Source: VRUE01 sp963737575
GTDB taxonomy: Bacteria > Actinomycetota > Thermoleophilia > Solirubrobacterales > 70-9
NCBI GenBank assembly: GCA_963737575.1
Contig: CAVTTJ010000005.1
Coordinates: forward strand, 496,001-560,000
DNA length: 64,000 nucleotides
Direction: 5' to 3'
In this document: piece by piece, positions 57,758 through 64,000 of the stretch
How positions within the stretch are numbered: the first letter of the stretch is position 1
How the letters are laid out: the number at the start of each line of letters is the position of its first letter
Notes under the pieces: model-generated
What the model was told of the DNA's origin: nothing
Seen by the model: the letters and a program-made list of their open reading frames with translations, nothing else
The model's database searches: none
Program-made: the position numbers and the translations under genes

Positions 57758-60589
57758 CTGCTTGAGCGCGAGCACGAGCTCGAGCGCATCGTCGTCGCGC
57801 TGCGCGCCGCAGGACGTCAGGCCGGGGAGGCTGTGGTCGTCGAGGGCGCCGCCGGGATGGGGAAGTCGCGGCTGCTCGATGAGGCACGCGCGCGGGCATC
57901 GGACCTCGGTTTCAGGGTCCTGGTCGCGAGGGCGACGGAGCTCGAGCAGGGGTTCCCATTCGGGGTCGTCCGCCAGCTCTTCGAGCGCACCCTGCTGGCG
58001 GCCGACGGCGCCGAGCGCGAGAGCTGGCTTTCAGGTGCAGCGGCGCTGGCCGCCGACGTGCTGGTCGGCGCCCCTTCACCTGCCTCCGAGGCGCCGGCCC
58101 CCAGTACGGACTCGAGCGACCCCGGCTATGCCCTGCACCACGGCCTCTACTGGCTGGCTTCGAACCTCGCCGCCGATTCGCCGCTCACTCTCGTCGTCGA
58201 CGACCTGCAGTGGTGTGACGCGCCGTCGGTGCGTACCTTGGCGTTCATCGCGCGCCGGCTGGAGGGGCTCCCGCTCTCGCTCGTTCTCGCGACGCGCCTG
58301 CTCGATCCCGCGCTCGCCCCCGAGGCTGCGAGCCTCCTCGGCGATCCCGCCGCCGAAGTGCTTTCCCTGCCCCCGCTGACGAAGGCGGCCATCGGTGCAA
58401 TGGTCGGGGCGCGCCTGGGCAGCCGGCCGGAAGATCAATTCGTCAGCGCGTGTCTCGAGGTGACCGGTGGGAACCCGTTTCTCGTCGGAGAGCTGCTCGA
58501 CGAGGCGGCGGCTCGCGGCCTCGCCCCCTCAGCGCTCGCCGCGGGAGATCTCCGCGAGGTAGTCCCCCGGGGCGTCGCCAACGCGGTGCTGCTTCGCCTG
58601 GCGAGGCAGCCGCCGGCTGCCACCGCACTGGCCCGGGCGCTCAGCGCCCTGGGCGACGGCGCCCAGGTGGGTGACGTGGGGGCACTGGCCGGGCTCACGG
58701 GCGCCGAGCTGGAGGCGGCGATGGAGGCGCTCGTCTTCGCCGGCGTCGTGGATTCCGGCGCGACGATCCGATTTACCCACCCGATCCTGCGGACGGCGAT
58801 CCACGACGACCTCTCGCCTGCCGAGCGCGAGCGCCTGCACCATTCCGCGGCGAAGATCCTGCGGGACCGCGGATCGCCGGCCGACCGGGTCGCCGCCCAG
58901 GTCATGCACACCGAGCCCGCCGCCGACCCGGGCGCCGTGGCGCTATTGCGCGACGCGGCTCGCGACGCGCTCGCACTCGGCGACGCAGCGGGCGCGGCCA
59001 CCCTGCTCTCCCGCGCGCTCGACGAGCCGCCTGAGGACGGCGACCGTGCCGCGGTCCTGCTCGAGCTCGGCCAGGCGCGCGCCCGTGCCGGCGCACCGGA
59101 AGCGATCGAGCCGCTGACCGAGCTCGTCGAGGACAGCGACGACGCCGCCTCGATCGCCGCGGCGGCCATCGAGCTCGGAGGAATGCTCTTCTTCGCCGGC
59201 CGCCCGGCGGAGGGAGCGGCGGTCCTCCGCCGCGCCCAGGAGCGACTTCCCACCGAGGAGCCCGCACAGGTACAGCTCGAGGTCGCTCTGCTCGGCCTCA
59301 GCTCCACGTCCGCATCGGCTCGGCGCGAGGCCGAGGCCGCGATCGATTCCCTACGAGACCCGGGTGGCCCGGCCGGCGACGTGCTGCAGGCCACCACGCT
59401 CGCCACCCTGGCGATGAACGAGGTGCTGTACCTGGGCTCGGCGTCCGCCACGATCGACCTCGCCGAGCGCGCAGTCGCGGCAGGCCTTCCACCCGAGCCT
59501 CACCGCGGCGAGAACTGGGCGAACCTGGCCCTGGCGGCGCTCGGGGTCGCGGACGGCCTTGAAGCGGCCCTTGCGGGCACGGACGAGATCCTGGCGCAGG
59601 CGCGCGAGCGCGGAGCGGGCCTCACGGTCGTGACGATGTCGGCGCTTCGGGCGCTCATCACCCTGCGTCGCGGAGACCTCTCCGACGCCCAGGCGGATGC
59701 GCAGGCTGCAATCGAGCTCGCTCCCGAACTGCTTGGCGCCAGGTTCCTCATCCTGGCGGTGTCGGCGGCGGTGCTCGCGGGACTCGAGCGCGACGAGACC
59801 CCCGAGTCCCTGCGCCGGCTCATCGACCGCTCCGGCGTCGGCTACGACGACGAGTTCACGTCGAGCTCCCAGCTTCGTCACGCCTCCGGCGTGCTTCACG
59901 CCGCGGCCGGCAACCACGAGGCCGCGATCGAGGAGCTGCGCGGTTGCGGCGCCCAACATCCCGCGTTCGGCGGCGAAAATCCGGCCATGCTCCCGTGGCG
60001 CTCGGCGGCGGCGCTCTCGTTGTCCGAGCTCGGCCGGAACGACGAGGCGCGCGAGTTGGCCGCCGACGAGGTGCGCCGCGCGCAGACATTCGGGGCGGCG
60101 CGTGCGATAGGTGTCGCACTACGCGCCGATGCCCTCGTCGGTCCCCCCGCGGCGCGGCCGAAAGGGCTCGCGGCGGCGCTCGAGGTGCTGGCGCCATCGC
60201 CGGCGCGGCTCGAGCACGCGCGTGTTCTGGTCGACCTCGGCGCCACATTTCGGGCGGCGGGTCAGCGGACCGCCGCCCGGGAGCCCCTGCTCGATGGGCT
60301 CGAGCTGGCCGCCCGCTGCGGTGCGCGGACCCTGGAGCGCCGGGCACGGGCCGAGCTGGCGGCGATCGGCGTCCGACCCCGCACTTCCGAGCGCAGCGGC
60401 GAGGACTCGTTGACCCCGAGCGAGCGGCGCGTGGCCGAGCTCGCCGCGGCCGGCGGCACGAACCGTGAGATCGCCCAGAAGCTCTTCGTCACCGAGAAGA
60501 CGGTGGAGACCCATCTGGGACGGGCGTTCCGCAAGCTCGAGATCTCGTCCCGCCGACAGCTCCCCGACGTGCTCTCGGGCGCCGCCTGA
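57758..60589 (+). CDS. large LuxR-type regulator with AAA ATPase domain (LAL family-like)
   Basis: About 940 residues. N-terminal LLEREHELERIVVALRAAGR leads to Walker A GAAGMGKSRLL (about residues 30-40) and Walker B LVVDDLQWCDA (about 145-155). A long TPR-like Ala/Leu-rich helical middle follows. The C-terminal LuxR HTH is DSLTPSERRVAELAAAGGTN, REIAQKLFVTEKTVETHLGR. No ATG, GTG or TTG precedes the ATPase N-terminus in frame; CTG 57758 is a placeholder, GTG 57833 would start 4 residues before Walker A. Probably an ATP-dependent activator. Confidence 0.88.
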   Translation: MLEREHELERIVVALRAAGRQAGEAVVVEGAAGMGKSRLLDEARARASDLGFRVLVARATELEQGFPFGVVRQLFERTLLAADGAERESWLSGAAALAADVLVGAPSPASEAPAPSTDSSDPGYALHHGLYWLASNLAADSPLTLVVDDLQWCDAPSVRTLAFIARRLEGLPLSLVLATRLLDPALAPEAASLLGDPAAEVLSLPPLTKAAIGAMVGARLGSRPEDQFVSACLEVTGGNPFLVGELLDEAAARGLAPSALAAGDLREVVPRGVANAVLLRLARQPPAATALARALSALGDGAQVGDVGALAGLTGAELEAAMEALVFAGVVDSGATIRFTHPILRTAIHDDLSPAERERLHHSAAKILRDRGSPADRVAAQVMHTEPAADPGAVALLRDAARDALALGDAAGAATLLSRALDEPPEDGDRAAVLLELGQARARAGAPEAIEPLTELVEDSDDAASIAAAAIELGGMLFFAGRPAEGAAVLRRAQERLPTEEPAQVQLEVALLGLSSTSASARREAEAAIDSLRDPGGPAGDVLQATTLATLAMNEVLYLGSASATIDLAERAVAAGLPPEPHRGENWANLALAALGVADGLEAALAGTDEILAQARERGAGLTVVTMSALRALITLRRGDLSDAQADAQAAIELAPELLGARFLILAVSAAVLAGLERDETPESLRRLIDRSGVGYDDEFTSSSQLRHASGVLHAAAGNHEAAIEELRGCGAQHPAFGGENPAMLPWRSAAALSLSELGRNDEARELAADEVRRAQTFGAARAIGVALRADALVGPPAARPKGLAAALEVLAPSPARLEHARVLVDLGATFRAAGQRTAAREPLLDGLELAARCGARTLERRARAELAAIGVRPRTSERSGEDSLTPSERRVAELAAAGGTNREIAQKLFVTEKTVETHLGRAFRKLEISSRRQLPDVLSGAA

Positions 60590-60609
60590 CCTGTTGCCCC
60601 GTTCCGGAT

Positions 60610-61056
60610 CTACCCGTCCGTGCCCAACACGCGGTCGAGCTCGTCGAGGCACCCGTTCCATCCTCTGTCCTGTTCGCCGCGGCGCACATCCGTCGAGATG
60701 CCGCTGTTGACCATCAGCACCCTGGTCGAGCCCTCGGTCTCCGAAAACGAGAGCTCGATCAGCTGCTCGTTGGCGCCATCGTCATCGAAAGTCCAGCTCA
60801 TCACCAGTCGGTTCGGGCGGTCGATGAGCGTGTATTCGCCCTGGGCGCCGGCCTCGGAACCGTCCGCCCTTCGCATCACCACCCGGACCTTCCCACCCAC
60901 CCGCAGGTCGACCTCGGCCCGGGCGGTGTCCCAGTCGGGGCCGGGGCGGAACCAGCGCCCCATCACCTCGGCGCTGGTCCAGGCGTCGAAGACGTCCTCC
61001 GCCGGAGCCTCGAACGTTCGCTCGATACGCACCACGTAGCCGGACTCCTCGGTCAC
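60610..61056 (-). CDS. SRPBCC/AHSA1-domain protein
   Basis: 148 residues from GTG 61056, whose GTGA overlaps the ArsR stop; AAGGAGCAGC precedes it. START-like fold: RTFEAPAEDVFDAWTSAEVM then RWFRPGPDWDTA (about residues 12-43), GGKVRVVMR and LVMSWTFDDDGANEQLIEL. An ArsR-SRPBCC pair like this commonly controls and performs ligand binding or detoxification. Translationally coupled to the regulator. Ligand unknown. Confidence 0.88.
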   Translation of the reverse strand: MTEESGYVVRIERTFEAPAEDVFDAWTSAEVMGRWFRPGPDWDTARAEVDLRVGGKVRVVMRRADGSEAGAQGEYTLIDRPNRLVMSWTFDDDGANEQLIELSFSETEGSTRVLMVNSGISTDVRRGEQDRGWNGCLDELDRVLGTDG

Positions 61057-61370
61057 CGCTGCTCCTTCCGTTCCTCCAGGTACTCGCCGACGACATCGAA
61101 CAGGCGCTCCCAGCGCTCTCTCTGGCTTTCTATCCAATCGGAGGCTTCGGCGAGCGCCTCCGGGCGCAGCGCGAGGCGGTGGGTCCTGCCGTCGATCACC
61201 CGGCTGACGACACCCGCCTCCTCCAGCATCTTGAGGTGGCGGGAGATGGTCGGTTTGGAGACGCCGAAATCCCGCGACACCTCGCCGACGGTCGTCGCGC
61301 CGTCGCTGAGCCGTTCGACGATGTCGCGTCGCAGCGGGTGGGCGAGGGCTTTGAACGTATCGTTAGCCAT
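61053..61370 (-). CDS. ArsR-family transcriptional regulator
   Basis: 105 residues from ATG 61370. Winged helix: FKALAHPLRRDIVERLSDGA then TTVGEVSRDFGVSKPTISRH (about residues 5-45) and the wing EEAGVVSRVIDGRTHRLALR. The cysteine metal-box of ArsR sensors is absent, so it probably senses an organic ligand or works with SRPBCC. An inverted repeat sits over its start codon, and the DUF899 gene diverges 49 bp away. Confidence 0.9.
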   Translation of the reverse strand: MANDTFKALAHPLRRDIVERLSDGATTVGEVSRDFGVSKPTISRHLKMLEEAGVVSRVIDGRTHRLALRPEALAEASDWIESQRERWERLFDVVGEYLEERKEQR

Positions 61371-61379
61371 TCTGCTAAC
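61362..61379. promoter_or_regulatory. inverted repeat at the ArsR start, candidate operator
   Basis: GTTAGC-N6-GCTAAC overlaps the ArsR ATG, followed by a TATATA-like -10 on the + strand at 61380. A likely operator controlling both the ArsR-SRPBCC pair and the DUF899 gene. Confidence 0.65.
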
Positions 61380-61419
61380 TATATAGGCAAGCCCTGAGGA
61401 TCCCGAGAGGAGGAAGGCG

Positions 61420-62151
61420 ATGACCGAGCACAGGATTGGCACCCAGGAGGAGTGGCAGGCGGAGCGCGCCGAGTTGCTGATGGAGGAGAAAGAGCTGACC
61501 CGTCGCAGCGACGAGCTCGCGCGGAGGAGGCGAGAGCTCCCATGGGTGCCGGTCGAGGCCGACTACCGGTTCGAGGCCGAGAGCGGCAGGAAGACCCTCG
61601 CCGACCTCTTCGACGGCAGGTCCCAGCTGCTCGTCTACCACTTCATGTTCGGACCGCCATATGAGGCGGGATGCCCGGTCTGCTCCTCGATCGCCGACAC
61701 GCTCGATCCCCAGGTCGCTCACCTGAAGGCCAGGGACGCCACTCTGGTGCTAGCTTCGCGCGCGCCGCTCGAGAAGCTCCTCGCCTTCAGGAAGAGGATG
61801 GGGTGGGGCATCGAGTGGGTCTCCAGCGGCGGCAGTGACTTCAACCGCGACCTCGGCTTCCTCAGCACAAAGGAGGAGCTGAAGCCGTTCCTGGAAGGGG
61901 AGATCCCGGTGACCGTCGAGGAGAACGCGCGCTCGTGCGGGACGGACGTCGCCGGCTACGTCAGCGAGGGGCCGGGGCTCAGCGTGTACGCGCTCTCGGA
62001 CGGCACCGTCTACCGGACCTACGTCACCACCTCCCGTGGCCTCGAACCAGCCATGGCCTATTACGGCCTGCTTGACCGGACGCCGAGGGGCCGCGACGAG
62101 AGCGCGACGGAGCCGCTGTGGATACGGCGCCACGATGAGTACGCGGTTTGA
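61420..62151 (+). CDS. DUF899 thioredoxin-like family protein
   Basis: 243 residues. Coiled N-terminal part with EEKELTRRSDELARRRRELP, then a thioredoxin-like domain: LVYHFMFGPPYEAGCPVCSS (CxxC, about residues 72-91), IADTLDPQVAHL and LVLASRAPLEKLLAF. The CPVC pair could be redox active. ATG with GAGGAGGAAGG upstream. Divergent from ArsR-SRPBCC with a shared operator, so it is probably co-regulated. DUF899 function is unknown; often linked to stress. Confidence 0.9.
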   Translation: MTEHRIGTQEEWQAERAELLMEEKELTRRSDELARRRRELPWVPVEADYRFEAESGRKTLADLFDGRSQLLVYHFMFGPPYEAGCPVCSSIADTLDPQVAHLKARDATLVLASRAPLEKLLAFRKRMGWGIEWVSSGGSDFNRDLGFLSTKEELKPFLEGEIPVTVEENARSCGTDVAGYVSEGPGLSVYALSDGTVYRTYVTTSRGLEPAMAYYGLLDRTPRGRDESATEPLWIRRHDEYAV

Positions 62152-62212
62152 CTGAGCACTGCCCCGCAAATACAGTCGAAGGCGGACTTCAGCCCCGTCG
62201 TGAGGAGCTCCC

Positions 62213-63157
62213 ATGAGCGGCTTGATCGAGGTGCCGATTGACTCGCCCGCGCCCCGCCGCGCCCCGCCGCTGCCCGGCCTGATTCAACTCAGCCTGATCG
62301 GCACGCTACTTGCTCTCGCGGCACTGGCCTGGGCGGTAACGGGCGAACAGATGTCGGGGATGGACGCCGGCCCTGGCACGGATCTCGGCAGCCTCGGCTT
62401 CTGGCTCACGGCCTGGGTGGTGATGATGGCCGCGATGATGTTCCCGTCGACCGCGCCGATGGTGGTCATGTATGCGCGGATCGAGGAGGGGAAACGGCGG
62501 AAGGGGCAGCCGACGATGGCCGGCGCCACGGCGATCTTCGTCTGCGGTTACCTGCTCACATGGGCTGCCGCGGGCCTGTTCGCGTATGCGCTCTTTGCGA
62601 TTGGCAAGTCACTCGGCCTCGGCTTCCTGGCCTGGGACAGCGGCGGCCCCTATGTGGCGGGCGGCGTCATCCTCGCGGCGGCGATCTACCAGCTCACCCC
62701 GCTCAAGGACGTCTGCCTGCGGCACTGCCGGAACCCGATGACGTTCGTGCTCATGCATTGGCGCCCGGGCCGCGTCGGCGCCCTCCGGATGGGAATCGAG
62801 CACGGGGGCTGGTGTGTCGGATGCTGCTGGGGCCTGATGGCGGCGCTCTTCGCCCTCGGCGTGATGAGCATCGGCTGGATGGTCATGATCGCCGCCCTGA
62901 TCGCGCTCGAGAAGCTCCTGCCATGGAAGGCGGTGGCCAATCGTTCCGTCGCCGCCCTGCTGGTCGTGCTCGGGCTCGCGGTGGCCTTTGCGCCCGACCA
63001 GGTCCCTGGTCTCACCCTGCCGAACTCACCGGCGGCGGCGCGGGCGATGGAATCGATGGACATGCAGGACGGCTCGGGCGGCGGCGAATCGATGAAGCAG
63101 GAAATGCCCACCCCCGGTGGGATGAACGACCCCAAGAACGGGATGCCTGCTCCCTAA
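62213..63157 (+). CDS. DUF2182 integral membrane protein
   Basis: 314 residues, about seven to eight helices. The DUF2182 block is AWVVMMAAMMFPSTAPMVVM (about residues 64-83) with YARIEEGKRR, followed by LTPLKDVCLRHCRNPMTFVL and GGWCVGCCWGLMAALFALGV, in which cysteines and methionines may bind metal. C-terminal Met/Gly-rich tail (MKQEMPTPGGMNDPKNGMPA). ATG with GAGGAG upstream. Convergent with the DUF1326 gene, overlapping it by 4 bp; these two families are often neighbours. Confidence 0.9.
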   Translation: MSGLIEVPIDSPAPRRAPPLPGLIQLSLIGTLLALAALAWAVTGEQMSGMDAGPGTDLGSLGFWLTAWVVMMAAMMFPSTAPMVVMYARIEEGKRRKGQPTMAGATAIFVCGYLLTWAAAGLFAYALFAIGKSLGLGFLAWDSGGPYVAGGVILAAAIYQLTPLKDVCLRHCRNPMTFVLMHWRPGRVGALRMGIEHGGWCVGCCWGLMAALFALGVMSIGWMVMIAALIALEKLLPWKAVANRSVAALLVVLGLAVAFAPDQVPGLTLPNSPAAARAMESMDMQDGSGGGESMKQEMPTPGGMNDPKNGMPAP

Positions 63158-63756
63158 GCGGACCAGGCGAATTCAGATGCGGAAATCCCGGTCTTCCCCT
63201 CGTACTCGATGCCGAAGGCGCTGATCTTTGAGCGCTTTGCCTCGGCGGCGTTGAATTCGGACGAAGCCGGGTGGAAGACGCCGACGAGCCGCACCGGTTC
63301 CCCAGTGTCGACGCCGAAGGGGACGATGTCCTCGATCTCGAAGTCGATCTCCTCGCCGATCTTGACGCTATGGCTCAGCCCGTCCTCCGCCAGCTCGAAA
63401 GGCGCCCGCTTGACTCCCAGCATCTCGCCGACCAGGGGCGTGATCGCTTCCATCGGGCCCCCTTTTTGTCCGCCGAAGACGGCGGTGAGCATGTCCGCCT
63501 GCTCGTCTGTGGCGGTCTCATCGACGAAGAGGCCGAGGCGCCAGTTGCCCTCGGTCATGACCTTGGGAGTGTCCGCGATCGCGGCGACCTTGAGGCCGCT
63601 GACGTCGGTGCCCTCGATCTCCCCCTCCTTGATGTTGAAGACGAGGACGACGCGGCAATAGTCATAGGTCGCGCCGTGGTCGAATGACATGTTGCAGGGG
63701 CACATCAGATCGCACGAACACGTCTCGAAGTAACTCCCACTCAGGCTCCAGGACAC
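63154..63756 (-). CDS. DUF1326 domain protein
   Basis: About 200 residues. It begins WSLSGSYFETCSCDLMCPCN (about residues 2-21), the Cys-rich start of DUF1326, with CRVVLVFNIKEGEIEG and PMEAITPLVGEMLGVKRAPF later. GTG 63756 is supported by AAGGAGACCGAC upstream; ATG 63831, overlapping the upstream kinase stop (TGATG), would add 25 residues. Role unknown; the cysteines suggest metal. Same strand as the PfkB kinase. Confidence 0.88.
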   Translation of the reverse strand: MSWSLSGSYFETCSCDLMCPCNMSFDHGATYDYCRVVLVFNIKEGEIEGTDVSGLKVAAIADTPKVMTEGNWRLGLFVDETATDEQADMLTAVFGGQKGGPMEAITPLVGEMLGVKRAPFELAEDGLSHSVKIGEEIDFEIEDIVPFGVDTGEPVRLVGVFHPASSEFNAAEAKRSKISAFGIEYEGKTGISASEFAWSA

Positions 63757-63830
63757 GTCGGTCTCCTTCCGCGCTGGTTTGGCAAGCCGATTCTCCCCTT
63801 CGGGCGTGTCCACGTCAACCGGTTCCACCA

Positions 63831-64000
63831 TCAGCCCGCTCCGCGGAGTTGGCCGGCGTAGGGCCCGCGGCCGGTCACGCACGCGGCGCCGCAGCGCGCC
63901 CCGAGCGCCAGCGCTTCCGCAGCCGTGCGGCCCTCCGCCAGCCCGTAGGTCAGGCCGGCGGCAAAGGAGTCCCCGGCGCCGTAGGTATCGACGGGCTGAC
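63831..64000 (-). CDS. PfkB-family carbohydrate kinase, C-terminal part (cut by window)
   Basis: The last 56 codons of a gene running in from the right edge: VDTYGAGDSFAAGLTYGLAE carries the GAGDSFAAG anion hole and catalytic Asp of PfkB-type sugar kinases, followed by ALALGARCGAACVTGRGPYA and the stop. Too short to assign a substrate (ribokinase-like or nucleoside kinase). It ends next to the DUF1326 gene. Confidence 0.9.
   Translation of the reverse strand, partial: QPVDTYGAGDSFAAGLTYGLAEGRTAAEALALGARCGAACVTGRGPYAGQLRGAG

Noticed and set aside
58435..59451. A 338-codon Ser/Ala-rich minus-strand frame
   Set aside because: Antisense shadow of the LuxR-ATPase gene, due to codon bias in GC-rich DNA.
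1..64000. Insertion sequences or a prophage
   Set aside because: No transposase, integrase, capsid or terminase gene was recognised on either strand.

Overview
The window is high-GC DNA with many GTG and TTG starts, actinobacterial-type regulators (LuxR-ATPase, ECF sigma, TetR, ArsR, MarR) and secreted proteins ending in a small Ig-like 'TPP..TTI / GSTFECKLD' module. This suggests an actinomycete, perhaps Thermoleophilia (Solirubrobacterales). No rRNA or intact tRNA is present, so the assignment is inference.

Positions 1-48,250 form an accessory mosaic. It is punctuated by at least 21 copies (E1-E21) of a structured interspersed repeat, here called the tRNA-tail element, all on the + strand. 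A full copy is about 150 bp. It has a GGTACC-N5/6-GGTACC box, then two complementary arms built from GTCC and GGGACGC words that can fold into a long imperfect hairpin. It ends in a sequence identical in form to the 3' end of a tRNA: a GCCGG/CCGGC T-stem, a TTCAAAT loop, CTCCCCG and A. Many copies are followed by a short GAAGCCCGCTTC-type hairpin. One to a few genes, often with their own promoter and in either orientation, lie between successive copies, so the region looks like a chain of cassettes. One complete unit (2.86-6.42 kb) is repeated at 26.81-30.34 kb, with edges at the elements. Cargo includes an APC-like permease, collagen-like and beta-helix exoproteins, duplicated methyltransferase/GDPD pairs, a P1B ATPase, a DrrAB-type exporter with its TetR, a GAP-family protein, MarR/cupin, SDR and cupin enzymes, a P450 with TetR, a serine hydrolase, a TolB-like propeller, an allene-oxide-cyclase-like protein and an RTX-repeat protein.

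Many genes in this part are broken: beta-helix (9.5-11.2 kb), DUF2252, DUF2294, histidine kinase, DUF1801, SpoIIAA-like, SDR, DUF2255, P450, and a third oxidoreductase fragment. This fits gene turnover and decay in an accessory region, though consensus errors in the assembly could explain some single-base frameshifts.

Positions 49-64 kb are more conventional and nearly repeat-free. They hold a GT-C glycosyltransferase and a GH92 glycosidase, a CapA-like lipoprotein, a secreted beta-sandwich protein, an ECF sigma factor with a small envelope-protein cluster, a large LuxR/ATPase regulator, an ArsR-SRPBCC pair divergent from a DUF899 gene, DUF2182 convergent with DUF1326, and the end of a PfkB-family sugar kinase.

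The most interesting object is the oriented tRNA-tail element array: either a recombination-site-bounded cassette region or a SINE-like structured RNA family. No integrase or transposase is visible in the window.
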